DNA from: Bacillus sp. ISL-37
GTDB lineage: Bacteria; Bacillota; Bacilli; Bacillales; Cytobacillaceae
DNA length: 64,000 nt
Assembly: GCF_018613315.1 (NCBI RefSeq)
Contig: NZ_JAGGQL010000011.1
Location: 1-64,000, forward strand
Direction: 5' to 3'
Below are positions 1 through 8,868 of the stretch, one piece after another (within the stretch, counting starts at the first letter, position 1; each line of letters starts with the position of its first letter). A model generated the notes under the pieces. That model worked only from the letters and a program-made list of their open reading frames with translations, did not search any database and had not been told where the DNA came from. The translations under genes and the position numbers were made by a program.

Positions 1-181
1 GAAAAGCTGTCAAGAAAGAGTCGTTATTGTGACAGGTTCGGGCTATTAGGATGAAAAGCTGTCAAGGAACGATTTGTATTTCAGACAGGTTTGGGTGTAA
101 TCGGCTCTACGCTGTCAAAAGTCAACCAAAGTTCAGACAGCTTCCCGAGGAAACCCGACAAAGCTGTCATTCATCCAAAAC
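1..181. repeat. Tandem intergenic repeat, GCTGTCA family (52-53 bp units)
   Basis: GCTGTCA starts recur at 6, 58, 111 and 163, so the units are 52, 53 and 52 bp. The first units also carry a downstream GACAG, giving a CTGTC/GACAG inverted repeat in each unit. The same family recurs at about 22.1 kb and 61.1 kb. It lies just beyond the 3' end of the minus-strand monooxygenase gene and runs off the left edge of the window. No coding potential is apparent. Confidence 0.85.
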
Positions 182-185
182 TCGA

Positions 186-1337
186 TTACAACGCATCCAT
201 ATCCTCTTCAATCTCTACTACCCTCCTCAGCTTAGCATTATGGTATGAAGCAGGTGTCATCTGAAGAAGCTTGTTACGGAGTGAGCAAAGTACGGGGAAA
301 TCGATCCGCGATGCCAACCCGTATATTTTCATTTCATCTTTCACTGTTTTCATACGATCCTGTCTGTGTGTTTCATACTTGGAAAATGCCTTAACAATTG
401 TTACTTCGCTGCTGATCCATTTAGCCAGGTAAACGGCATCCTCAGCTGCCTGTGATGCTCCCTGGCCTATATTGGGCATTGAAGCGTGTGCTGAATCACC
501 GAGTAGCAGGATCTTACCATATTGGAGCGGGGTTAAGGGTTTCAATTCATATAGGTTGTCGTAAATGATATGGTGTGGTGAGGTACTTTCCAGTATTTCC
601 TGGATTGGTTCATGGTAGTAGAAAAAGTTGAACAATAAATCGATAGGGGACCAATCGCTCTTGTCGCCGTTTTCTTCAGAGGATTTTTTTAATGCATACC
701 AAAACACCTGATTATCTATTAACGGAGCAATCCCGAATCGTCCCCTCGCTCCCCAGGTTTCAGTGTAAGCATTCACCTTGATTGGCGGGTCTTCAATGAT
801 GCCTCTCCAGCAGGAGAAACCCGAATATGTCAAACCGCTATTTGGAAATAGCTTTGTGCGGATTTGTGAAGCTGCACCGTCGCAGCTTATAAGATAATCT
901 GATTCTACAATGGTACCATCTTTGAAAAATAATGATATTGAATTGTCGTGTTTAAAATCGATCATATGCTTATCTAAATGGAGAGAACCAGGGAGGAGCG
1001 CATCTGTCAAAATTCTTTGAAGTTCGGAACGGTGGATGAACAGGTAATTCGGGATATGTGATGGCGCATGGTAGTCGAATTCGGCAATGATTTTTCCAGA
1101 ATCGGATTTAAGCAGACAGCCGTCAGAATCCAATCCATTTGCTCGCAATTCGGGTCCTAATCCCATAATGTAGAAGGCTCTTATGGCGTTGCCACTTAAG
1201 ATGATTCCGGTATCCGGTTCATGTAGTTTTTTTTCTTTTTCATAGACATTCGCATGAATTCCTTTTCTCTGCAGGGCAATCGCTGTGCATAATCCGCTAA
1301 TTCCGCCGCCAACGATTGAAATGCTTGCATCGTCCAT
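186..1337 (-). CDS. FAD-dependent monooxygenase (UbiH/PHBH-like)
   Basis: This is a soluble class A flavoprotein hydroxylase. An N-terminal Rossmann motif (IVGGGISGLCTAIALQRKG) binds the ADP part of FAD, and a C-terminal GDSAHASMPNIGQGASQAAEDA-type motif contacts the flavin. Members hydroxylate aromatic or related substrates using NAD(P)H and O2; the substrate cannot be told from sequence. An ATG lies 15 bases further upstream, but the Shine-Dalgarno GGAGG sits inside that extension, 8 bases before ATG 1337, so the 383-residue start at 1337 is preferred. The gene is a single unit downstream of the mrp operon on the same strand, with the mrpG terminator in between. No functional link to the antiporter is implied. 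Confidence 0.85.
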   Translation of the reverse strand: MDDASISIVGGGISGLCTAIALQRKGIHANVYEKEKKLHEPDTGIILSGNAIRAFYIMGLGPELRANGLDSDGCLLKSDSGKIIAEFDYHAPSHIPNYLFIHRSELQRILTDALLPGSLHLDKHMIDFKHDNSISLFFKDGTIVESDYLISCDGAASQIRTKLFPNSGLTYSGFSCWRGIIEDPPIKVNAYTETWGARGRFGIAPLIDNQVFWYALKKSSEENGDKSDWSPIDLLFNFFYYHEPIQEILESTSPHHIIYDNLYELKPLTPLQYGKILLLGDSAHASMPNIGQGASQAAEDAVYLAKWISSEVTIVKAFSKYETHRQDRMKTVKDEMKIYGLASRIDFPVLCSLRNKLLQMTPASYHNAKLRRVVEIEEDMDAL

Positions 1338-1440
1338 ATCCTTAACCTCCATTCCGCAAAACAGGAATCATAACTCTTCCTACCTAAACTATACTTGACT
1401 GACCCTTGGGTTGGTATGGATAAAAATTGAATTTTTCATG

Positions 1441-1476
1441 GACAAAAAAAGCCATCAGGTGGATATACCTGATGGC
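1441..1476 (-). terminator. Rho-independent terminator of the mrp operon
   Basis: A perfect 10-bp stem (GCCATCAGGT / ACCTGATGGC) with a 6-base loop is followed on the minus strand by seven T residues. It sits 12 bases after the mrpG stop codon. Confidence 0.9.
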
Positions 1477-1488
1477 TGTTCATCATCT

Positions 1489-1863
1489 TTATTTCAGATG
1501 TCCTTCGGCTTTCATCTTTTTCCGTGCTTTTGCAAGGTCATCCTGGACAGTACGGTCCGAAAGCTTAACCCCGCTGTTATAGGCTGCCCTCGCAATCAAA
1601 TGCCCTGCAACTGGAGAAGTGAGGAAGATGAACAGAACTCCCAGCAATAAACGGGAATTGAAATGATGTTCTACCAACCAAAAGTATAGGAAGGTGCCAA
1701 GCAAGACAAGCATGACCCCCATTGTTGCACTTTTCGATGCTGCATGGTTCCTTGTATAAACATCTGGAAGCCTGATCAGTCCAAAGGCAGTTACAAGGCT
1801 AAGAAATGCTCCGAGCAGAATGAACAATCCTGCAAAAAATTTAACGATTTCCATTTCTGTCAT
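1489..1863 (-). CDS. mrpG: Na+/H+ antiporter subunit G
   Basis: Smallest-class membrane subunit of the Mrp (Mnh/Sha) cation/proton antiporter. It has about three hydrophobic helices, the family motif around GLIRLPDVYTRNHAASK (residues about 27-43) and a charged cytoplasmic tail, in a 124-residue protein typical of the family. It is the last gene of mrpABCDEFG. Its ATG lies inside the end of mrpF (23-base overlap), which suggests translational coupling. All seven subunits are normally needed for one large antiporter complex that exports Na+ and supports growth at alkaline pH. Confidence 0.95.
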   Translation of the reverse strand: MTEMEIVKFFAGLFILLGAFLSLVTAFGLIRLPDVYTRNHAASKSATMGVMLVLLGTFLYFWLVEHHFNSRLLLGVLFIFLTSPVAGHLIARAAYNSGVKLSDRTVQDDLAKARKKMKAEGHLK

Positions 1864-2131
1864 ATTCCATGATTACTCCCTTCTCAAGGAATTTTGAAAA
1901 GGCAACTGTTCCGATGAATGTCAGGATACCGATCAATAGGATGATATCAAGAAAAGCACTAGTTTCCAGAACAATTGATACTAAAGCAATCACAGAAACA
2001 AGGCTGATGCCGATGGCGTCAAGGGCAACTACCCGATCTGCTACGGTAGGCCCCTTGATTACTCGGTAAATCAGGCCGATCATCGCAAGTGATATGAAGG
2101 TAACTGATATCCATAAAACCGCTTCAAACAT
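1841..2131 (-). CDS. mrpF: Na+/H+ antiporter subunit F
   Basis: A 96-residue, three-helix membrane protein. The family motif GPTVADRVVALDAIG is at residues about 27-41, between the first two helices. MrpF packs against MrpG and MrpE in the complex. The start codon overlaps the mrpE stop by one base, and the 3' end overlaps mrpG by 23 bases. The overlapping arrangement indicates one polycistronic message and fixed subunit stoichiometry. Confidence 0.95.
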   Translation of the reverse strand: MFEAVLWISVTFISLAMIGLIYRVIKGPTVADRVVALDAIGISLVSVIALVSIVLETSAFLDIILLIGILTFIGTVAFSKFLEKGVIMEYDRNGNR

Positions 2132-2607
2132 TATCGGCTCACCTCCATAATCGCTTTTTCAAACGTATTTTTGATACTCTGGATTGCTTCATCCGCATCA
2201 GTGATGTCCATTGCATGCACATACAATATTTTGTTGTCAGATGAAACATCGACGACAAGTGTACCAGGGGTCAAAGTAATCAGGTTTGCGAGCATCGTAA
2301 TCTCCCAGTCTTCTTTCAATTCTGTCGGGAATGCGAAAATGCCCGGCTTGATATTAAGCTTTGGCCTAAGGACTGCCTTTAAAACGGCTACATTCGAAAG
2401 AATCAGTTCCAAAGTAAAAATATAAATCAAGTTCAGCACGGCCACTACCCTCAGTAAATAGAAGCGGGAAGTGAAGAAACGCCTGAAAATATAAATGATG
2501 AGCAGGCCGAAGAAATACCCGACAAAAAAGGAGGCCGGGGAGTAGGATGTCTTAAGGAACATCCAGACAAAGGCCAGTATAAAATTTAGCAAGATTTGAA
2601 AAGCCAT
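2131..2607 (-). CDS. mrpE: Na+/H+ antiporter subunit E
   Basis: A 158-residue subunit with N-terminal hydrophobic helices followed by a cytoplasmic alpha/beta region. It contains the recognisable LANLITLTPGTLVVDVSSD segment (residues about 105-123). MrpE supports assembly and stability of the Mrp complex. It lies 6 bases after mrpD and overlaps mrpF by one base. Confidence 0.95.
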   Translation of the reverse strand: MAFQILLNFILAFVWMFLKTSYSPASFFVGYFFGLLIIYIFRRFFTSRFYLLRVVAVLNLIYIFTLELILSNVAVLKAVLRPKLNIKPGIFAFPTELKEDWEITMLANLITLTPGTLVVDVSSDNKILYVHAMDITDADEAIQSIKNTFEKAIMEVSR

Positions 2608-2613
2608 AGCTCA

Positions 2614-4095
2614 TCACTCCTTCAAAACAGCATTGATGTAGATTTCCGGATTGGCAAGCGTTTCGGCGGCTGTTGAAATAACCGGATAAATAGCCTCAGT
2701 TCCGAAGCCGTATAGCACAGCGAATACAGTCAGAATTACAGGTGCAACGAGCAGCCATTTTACAGGTGCTTTTTCCTCATTCTTATAGGCCCTTGGCGTT
2801 CCCCAGAAGCCTCTGATAAAAATCCTCATGACTGAAAACAGGACAAGCAAGCTCGACATTAGTACAACGAAAGCACCAATATAGTTTTCAGTTTCAAATC
2901 CAGAGCGCACAACCATCAATTTGCCTGCGAAACCGCTAAGCGGCGGAATGCCGGCAAGTGCGGCTGTAGCAATGAAGAACGTCCACCCAAGTGCAGGGTA
3001 TCTATTGATCAGACCGCTGATTTTCTCAAGGTCGCTCGTTCCGGTAATCATAACGATAATCCCAATCAACAGGAACAGCGTCGCCTTGATGTTCATGTCA
3101 TGGATCAGATAAAAGATCGATCCAGTGAGAGATTCAGGTGTCAGGATTGATACCCCGAATAAGATGACACCGACTGCAACAATGATGTTATAGATAATGA
3201 TTTTTTTGATATCAGTATAAGCCAGTGCCCCGATGACCCCAGCAATGATCGTCATGACAGCGAGGATTTGCAGCAATTGATGCGTATAGCCGACATCATG
3301 GTAAAAGAACAATGTGTATGTCCTGGTGATTGAGTATACGCCAACCTTGGTCAGCAGTGCTCCGAACAGTGCCATTACTGGTGCTGGCGGTGCGTAATAC
3401 GATCCTGGCAGCCAGAAATAAAGCGGGAAAATCGCGCCTTTCAGTCCGAATACAATCAAGAACAATACGGCAATCACCGTAATAATCCCAGCACTCCCAA
3501 TTTCGCTGAGTCTCACCGAGATATGCGCCATATTCAGGGTCCCTACCACTGAATACAAATAGGCAACGGCGATAACAAACAAGGCGGATGAAATAACGTT
3601 CACGAGTATGTATTTAATCGACTCGCGGAGCTGGATTTTCGTCCCGCCCAATACAATCAATACATACGAGGACATCAGCATCACTTCGAAAAATACAAAC
3701 AAGTTGAAAATATCGCCCGTCGTAAAGGCTCCGTTAACCCCGACAATCAAGAAGTTGACGACTGGATAATAGAAAAATCTTTCACGAGCTTCTCCTATTG
3801 ATTTAAAGGAGTAAAACAACGCCGCAAAGGCGATGATACTTGTCGTCAATACAAGCAAGGCGGAAAGCATGTCCGATACAAGCGTTATGCCGTATGGTGC
3901 TTCCCAGTTACTGAGATCCATCGTCTGGATGCCATTCCGATAAACATGGTTTGCCAGCATGAAGGAGGCAATAATCGTGAGCAGTGCGCTTATCGCTGAA
4001 ATCCATCGCTGGACCATGATGTTTTTAGTGAAAAAAATAAGTACAACCCCTGTAATCAGAGGAATCAAGATGGGTAATATGATTAGATTATTCAT
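2614..4095 (-). CDS. mrpD: Na+/H+ antiporter subunit D (NuoN/NuoM-like)
   Basis: A 493-residue polytopic membrane protein homologous to the proton-pumping ND2/ND4/ND5 subunits of complex I. It has about 14 hydrophobic segments and the typical [17 protein letters not shown] motif near residues 225-241 in the antiporter core, with charged residues buried in helices (for example [10 protein letters not shown]). MrpA and MrpD form the ion-translocating modules of the antiporter. The 5' end overlaps mrpC by 8 bases. Confidence 0.96.
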   Translation of the reverse strand: MNNLIILPILIPLITGVVLIFFTKNIMVQRWISAISALLTIIASFMLANHVYRNGIQTMDLSNWEAPYGITLVSDMLSALLVLTTSIIAFAALFYSFKSIGEARERFFYYPVVNFLIVGVNGAFTTGDIFNLFVFFEVMLMSSYVLIVLGGTKIQLRESIKYILVNVISSALFVIAVAYLYSVVGTLNMAHISVRLSEIGSAGIITVIAVLFLIVFGLKGAIFPLYFWLPGSYYAPPAPVMALFGALLTKVGVYSITRTYTLFFYHDVGYTHQLLQILAVMTIIAGVIGALAYTDIKKIIIYNIIVAVGVILFGVSILTPESLTGSIFYLIHDMNIKATLFLLIGIIVMITGTSDLEKISGLINRYPALGWTFFIATAALAGIPPLSGFAGKLMVVRSGFETENYIGAFVVLMSSLLVLFSVMRIFIRGFWGTPRAYKNEEKAPVKWLLVAPVILTVFAVLYGFGTEAIYPVISTAAETLANPEIYINAVLKE

Positions 4096-4429
4096 GTCCT
4101 TCCTTTCCTCTCAAGCGATCCATATTATCGGTTCCAAGCTCCTGGTAGGCGCGGTAGGCCACAACCAGGAAGAATGCCGTAACACCAAAGCTGATGACAA
4201 TCGCTGTCAGGATCAGTGCCTGTGGCAGCGGATCGGCATAGGATGGGGCATGTTCTCCCAGGAGCGGGGCTGCACCTCTTTTTAAGCCTCCCATTGTCAG
4301 CAGGAGTAGGTGGGCACCGTGACTTAACAGCCCTGTCCCGATAATGATCCTGAGCAAGCTTTTTGAAAGCATGAGGTAAGTGGCTGTCATAAATAAAATT
4401 CCAATTAGAAACGCCATTAAGATTTCCAT
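4088..4429 (-). CDS. mrpC: Na+/H+ antiporter subunit C (NuoK-like)
   Basis: A 113-residue, three-helix membrane protein related to NuoK. Typical features are the [13 protein letters not shown] stretch and the conserved [14 protein letters not shown] segment (residues about 67-80). It forms part of the membrane arm between MrpA and MrpD. Overlaps of one base with mrpB and 8 bases with mrpD show tight operon coupling. Confidence 0.95.
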   Translation of the reverse strand: MEILMAFLIGILFMTATYLMLSKSLLRIIIGTGLLSHGAHLLLLTMGGLKRGAAPLLGEHAPSYADPLPQALILTAIVISFGVTAFFLVVAYRAYQELGTDNMDRLRGKEGHE

Positions 4430-4851
4430 TATTCGCTCTCTCCAATCGTTTGAATAATGGTCATTGTCACACCAATGACGACAAGGAAGACCCCTGTATC
4501 AAACAATACCGCTGTATGCAAAGATGTCTTGCCGAGGAGCGGCAAATAAGCGTAAGTATATGCATGTGTCAGGAACGGCATATTGAAAAATAACGCACCG
4601 GCACCTGTTCCGATCGCAATGAGCAGACCGACAGCGACAACTTTAATATAATCAAACGGCAAAATCATTTTGACTGTCTTAATATCGAATGCTAGTAAAA
4701 GCAATACAATCGCTCCAGAGGTCATCAATCCGCCGATGAATCCACCGCCCGGATAATAGTGGCCTGCGAAAAACAGGTGGATCGAAAACAGGATGATGAC
4801 GAACAAGACGAACTTTGTAACAGTCTGGAGGATGACATCATTTGTTTTCAT
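4429..4851 (-). CDS. mrpB: Na+/H+ antiporter subunit B
   Basis: A 140-residue, four-helix membrane protein. The [20 protein letters not shown] motif (residues about 31-50) is the MrpB signature, and the [18 protein letters not shown] segment near the C terminus is also typical. It overlaps mrpA by 14 bases and mrpC by one base. Confidence 0.95.
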   Translation of the reverse strand: MKTNDVILQTVTKFVLFVIILFSIHLFFAGHYYPGGGFIGGLMTSGAIVLLLLAFDIKTVKMILPFDYIKVVAVGLLIAIGTGAGALFFNMPFLTHAYTYAYLPLLGKTSLHTAVLFDTGVFLVVIGVTMTIIQTIGESE

Positions 4852-7255
4852 CCAATTCCCTCCCCCTTGTCAGCCGAAGCTTAATCATCGCAAAAATACC
4901 AAGGGCCGCGATGCCAAGAACGGCAATTTCAAACATTGTATCGAAGCCGCGGAAATCAACGAGGATAACGTTGACCATATTTTCGCCGCCAGCTTTTTTA
5001 TAAGTATTTTCAACATAATACTCCGAAATGGAGCCAAACGTCTTGTTACTATGGGCAGATAAGGCAATCATCGTCACAATTGCCCCTACGGCAATCGAGA
5101 TTAGCGCGTTTGTGGCCCTGAAGCGGATTCTCTCCTCATTTCTCCTAATCTGCGGCAGGTGATAAAACGCCAGAAGGAACAATGCAACAGATACAGTTTC
5201 AATGACCAGCTGTGTCAGTGCCAGGTCAGGTGCCCTGAAAAGGACGAAAAACAGTGCTACTGTATAGCCAACAGCGCCAAGCAGGATGATGGAAGTCAGC
5301 CTTGATTTGGCAAACAAGATGGTAATCGCAGATACGGCCATGATCAACACGAGCACAACTTCAAAAAAGCGGATAGGTGCAACATCGCTCAAATCCAGTT
5401 TGAATGCGTTTTTGAAAATGAGTGTCGAAGCAAGAGCCAAAATAAAGAATGAGAAGATATAAACGAGATACGTCCGTATGAATCCGGTCATGTAAGACTT
5501 TGTAATATTTTTAGACGTTAGCTCAATGAGTTCCAAACCGCGGTCATAGAAACGATTGAATGACATGCGTGAAGGAAGCTTACTATAGATCCCTGCCCAT
5601 TTAGGCATGAACTTGTAGAGCAATAATCCGAATGCAATAACACCGATTGTCATGAACAATTCAGCTGTTGGCCCGTGCCAGTGAGAGATATGGACATCGA
5701 ATCCTTCACCGTTTTCGAGCAATGATGGAAGTATCGACCCCATGGCAGGCGAAATGATGTTATGTGACAGTACATTCGGAAAGATACCGAAAATGATGAC
5801 AAGTGACGCTAGAATAACCGGTGAAATCAGCATACCGATCGGTGCCTCATGCGGTTTCTTTTCCAATTTTTCAGGCTGGTACTTCCCTGTGAAGGTCTTG
5901 AATACATACATCATGCTGTAAAGGAATGTGAAAACACTTGCTGACCAGGCAATGATGGGGAACAGTATGCCCCATGTATCCATATTGAAAAAATCCATTT
6001 CTGCAACGCGCAGCATACCTGTAAAGAACATTTCTTTGCTCAGGAATCCGTTGAATGGCGGAATTCCGGCCATTGAGAATGTTCCAATGATCGCTAGTGT
6101 GAATGTAATTGGCATGAAATTCATCAAACCGCCAAGCTTGCGTATATCCCTTGTCCCCGTTTCATGGTCAATAATCCCTGTCACCATGAACAAGCTTCCC
6201 TTGAATGTGGCATGGTTGATCAAATGGAAGACCGCGGCAGTGACCGCAACAATATAATAGCCATCTTCAATCGTGCCATAATGAAGGGCTGCAGCACCTG
6301 CTCCAAGAAGTGACATGATCATCCCCAGCTGGCTGACAGTTGAAAAAGCGAGAATCGCTTTTAAATCCGTTTGTTTTACAGCTGAGAAAGAACCCCAGAA
6401 TAGCGTGAGTACCCCAACTCCGGCCACGAGCCAGACCCATGTGCCTGAATGTGCGAATACTGGTGTCATACGGGCAACAAGATAGATTCCCGCTTTAACC
6501 ATCGTCGCAGAGTGCAGGTACGCACTGACTGGCGTAGGTGCTTCCATCGCGTCAGGAAGCCAGATGTGGAATGGGAACTGAGCAGATTTTGTAAAAGCCC
6601 CGAGCAAGAACAAAATCAATGTCGCCGTGAATAAAGGATGGTTGACGACCTCATTGGACATTTGGATTGTTTCAGAAATGCTGAAGGTCCCTGTGATGAT
6701 ATAGAGCATCAGGATCCCACCGAGCATGGATAATCCCCCGAAAACAGTGATCAGCATTGACTTTTGGGCACCATAGCGGGAACGCTCGCGATGGTTCCAA
6801 TATCCAATCAGCAAGAAAGAAGAAAAGCTGGTCAACTCCCAGAAGGTATAGAGAACAATCAGGTTGTCGGATAAAACGACTCCGAGCATCGCACCCATGA
6901 ACAAAAGCAGGTAGACATAGAAAGTATTCAGTTTTTCCTTGTCCGGATTTAAATAATAAATCGAATACAGCACAACCAATGCGCCGATTCCCGTGATCAG
7001 CAGGGCGAATAATAGCCCAAGGCCGTCAACTTTTAGCGTGAAATTAATTCCAAGAGAAGAAATCCAAGCAACAGTTTCCATAACGGTACCGCCATGGCTG
7101 GTCGTGCTAATGAATTGTAAGAAATAAGCAAACAGCACGGCAGGCAGCGGCAAAAGGAACCAGCCTGTATGAATGTTCTTGAAATACTTATGTAAAAATG
7201 GAATTAAGATCGCGAGTAAAAGCGGTGATAAAACTGCAAGATGAAGTAAAGACAA
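4838..7255 (-). CDS. mrpA: Na+/H+ antiporter subunit A (NuoL-like)
   Basis: The largest Mrp subunit, 805 residues. The N-terminal two thirds are ND5/NuoL-like, with the antiporter core including FPFHIWLPDAMEAPTPVSAY at about residue 227. The C-terminal part carries the extra hydrophobic domain that includes the MrpA-specific RAPDLALTQLVIETVSVAL segment. Translation starts at TTG 7255, 8 bases after a strong AAGGAGG. It is the first gene of the seven-gene operon. Upstream (7256-7473) I see an AT-rich promoter region with a TATAAT-like hexamer on the minus strand near 7358, but no clear -35. Confidence 0.96.
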   Translation of the reverse strand: MSLLHLAVLSPLLLAILIPFLHKYFKNIHTGWFLLPLPAVLFAYFLQFISTTSHGGTVMETVAWISSLGINFTLKVDGLGLLFALLITGIGALVVLYSIYYLNPDKEKLNTFYVYLLLFMGAMLGVVLSDNLIVLYTFWELTSFSSFLLIGYWNHRERSRYGAQKSMLITVFGGLSMLGGILMLYIITGTFSISETIQMSNEVVNHPLFTATLILFLLGAFTKSAQFPFHIWLPDAMEAPTPVSAYLHSATMVKAGIYLVARMTPVFAHSGTWVWLVAGVGVLTLFWGSFSAVKQTDLKAILAFSTVSQLGMIMSLLGAGAAALHYGTIEDGYYIVAVTAAVFHLINHATFKGSLFMVTGIIDHETGTRDIRKLGGLMNFMPITFTLAIIGTFSMAGIPPFNGFLSKEMFFTGMLRVAEMDFFNMDTWGILFPIIAWSASVFTFLYSMMYVFKTFTGKYQPEKLEKKPHEAPIGMLISPVILASLVIIFGIFPNVLSHNIISPAMGSILPSLLENGEGFDVHISHWHGPTAELFMTIGVIAFGLLLYKFMPKWAGIYSKLPSRMSFNRFYDRGLELIELTSKNITKSYMTGFIRTYLVYIFSFFILALASTLIFKNAFKLDLSDVAPIRFFEVVLVLIMAVSAITILFAKSRLTSIILLGAVGYTVALFFVLFRAPDLALTQLVIETVSVALFLLAFYHLPQIRRNEERIRFRATNALISIAVGAIVTMIALSAHSNKTFGSISEYYVENTYKKAGGENMVNVILVDFRGFDTMFEIAVLGIAALGIFAMIKLRLTRGRELDENK

Positions 7256-7473
7256 GTGATAATACCTCCTTATTTAATTCCAAATTCATGGCTTAACATT
7301 ATATTTTTTGCCAATTTAACTAAGTTCATGCCCCCAACTCACTGATGTGAAAATTATATCGTAAAAAAGTTGCAGATGCATGTCATCGACCTTGATGAAT
7401 CAAGGTTTTGTTCGACCACTGAATAAAATCCTGATTCTTTTTGCATACTAACAGTGAATAGGGGGGATAAGCC

Positions 7474-7677
7474 ATGGCCCGAAAGCTGACAGTATGCATT
7501 GGGATATTCCTTAGTTTATTTTCGGGGTTCATGTTTCTTGATAACAGGGATGACAAAGCGTTGTCAAAGCAAGGACCTGGAGTGCTGAAAGTCCAGCAGT
7601 CAGAGTTGGACGAGGTTGAAACTGCCAAATATGTACCATTCGGTTCAAGAGAATACGTCCGGATCGTGCCACAATAA
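7474..7677 (+). CDS. Small exported or membrane-anchored hypothetical protein
   Basis: 67 residues from ATG 7474, preceded by a purine-rich AGGGGGG ribosome site. One hydrophobic segment (VCIGIFLSLFSGFMFL, about residues 7-22) could be a signal peptide or anchor. The rest is polar and has no recognisable motif. It is divergent from the mrp operon and upstream of yufK. I do not recognise the family. Confidence 0.6.
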   Translation: MARKLTVCIGIFLSLFSGFMFLDNRDDKALSKQGPGVLKVQQSELDEVETAKYVPFGSREYVRIVPQ

Positions 7678-7824
7678 CACCAATCTTTTTATACGGACGA
7701 GCCTCATAAAGGTTTCAAAAAAATTAAAGTTCCTGCAAAGGGGCTTTTTTTCTTTTTCTTGCTGGTCTCCACAATTTCTTTCATAATACATAGTAGGATT
7801 TGAAAGAATTGAGTGAAGTGTCAT

Positions 7825-8382
7825 ATGAGAAACCCATATTTAACAAGCTACTTCCCGCTGCTGTCGATTATTTTGTTCAGTTTGGCCTTATCCGTGCGCA
7901 CGGAAATGGAGTTGATCTCCATCCTGAAAAATGCCGGGATATACGATGGAATGCTTGAGTTCTTTTCTGATACCGGGATTAAATTATCATTGCTGGCTTT
8001 ACTGATGGTGGTGTATTTCATGGTGTTTGCGGCCATGAAGCTGATTGCCGATACTATAAACGAGGTCAGTCTCTTGTTTTTCTCGAAAGATCATGAAGGG
8101 GAGAGCCTGTATCTGATTCGCGATGGTGCAACGATTTATTTTGTGGGCAGCGTAGTATCCTTGCTCAGCTTCTACAGCTTTATCGGTATAATGGCTATTT
8201 TCGCTGTTGCAACAATGGTATATTTCATTTATTTTGTCTATAAAATCAGCCCCAAGCTCACCATGGCTGGTTTGATCGGAATCGTGTTCTTCCAGGTCAT
8301 TCTCTGGAGTACGCTTGTCCTTGGCATCATTTATCTTGCGGTAAAAGTGTATAACAGCTTACTCGCCAGCTTGCCGATTTAA
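7825..8382 (+). CDS. yufK: YufK-like membrane protein
   Basis: About 185 residues with roughly five hydrophobic helices (for example LLALLMVVYFMVFAAMKLIA and the C-terminal IVFFQVILWSTLVLGIIYLA). Position next to mrpA and overall size match YufK of B. subtilis, a protein of unknown function; the symbol rests mainly on synteny. A GTG four codons upstream (7813) is in frame, but ATG 7825 gives the more usual N terminus. The ribosome site is weak for both. A 52-bp repeat array follows directly. Confidence 0.65.
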   Translation: MRNPYLTSYFPLLSIILFSLALSVRTEMELISILKNAGIYDGMLEFFSDTGIKLSLLALLMVVYFMVFAAMKLIADTINEVSLLFFSKDHEGESLYLIRDGATIYFVGSVVSLLSFYSFIGIMAIFAVATMVYFIYFVYKISPKLTMAGLIGIVFFQVILWSTLVLGIIYLAVKVYNSLLASLPI

Positions 8383-8390
8383 ATGTGAAT

Positions 8391-8823
8391 GATGACGGAC
8401 AGAAATAGGCGAGAATAAGGAAAAAGTATCCGTCATAGCGGTGATGACGGACAGAAATAGGCGAGAAGAAGGAAAAAATGTCCGTCATAGTGGTGATGAC
8501 GGACAGAAATAGGCGAGAAGAAAGAAAAAGTGTCCGTCATAGCGGTGATGACGGACAGAAATAGGCTAGAAGAAGGAAAAAATGTCCGTCATAGTGGTGA
8601 TGACGGACAGGAATAGGCTAGAAGAAAGAAAAAGTGTCCGTCATAGTGGTGATGACGGACAGAAATAGGCGAGAAGAAAGAAAAAGTGTCCGTCATAGTG
8701 GTGATGACGGACAGAAATAGGCGAGAAGAAAGAAAAAGTGTCCGTCATAGTGGTGAAGACGGACAGAAATAGGTGAAAAGAAAGAAAAAATGACCGTCAT
8801 AATGGTGATGACGGTCAAAAATA
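8391..8823. repeat. Tandem array of 52-bp units, GACGGACA...TGTCCGTC family
   Basis: Eight complete units and a partial ninth begin at 8391, 8443, 8495, 8547, 8599, 8651, 8703, 8755 and 8807, always 52 bases apart. Each contains GACGGACA and TGTCCGTC as inverted arms around a purine-rich centre (gaaataggcgagaagaa). The eighth starts GAAGACGG and the ninth has GACGGTCA, each with a compensating change in the partner arm nearby. The array fills the space between convergent yufK and pbpD. A related single unit lies at about 31.0 kb. Confidence 0.95.
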
Positions 8824-8838
8824 ATGATTTAAGTGGAG

Positions 8839-8868
8839 CCGGGCGGAATTTCTGCCCGGTTTATTTTT
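8839..8868 (+). terminator. Possible terminator hairpin at the pbpD 3' end
   Basis: A CCGGGC/GCCCGG stem with a 9-base loop is followed on the plus strand by a T-rich run that overlaps the pbpD stop codon. It could end transcription arriving through the repeat array. On the minus strand there is no clear T tract, so its role for pbpD is uncertain. Confidence 0.5.

Noticed and set aside
4125-4445. 106-aa minus-strand frame overlapping mrpC
   Set aside because: It lies in another frame of mrpC, contains no family motif and breaks the conserved operon order.
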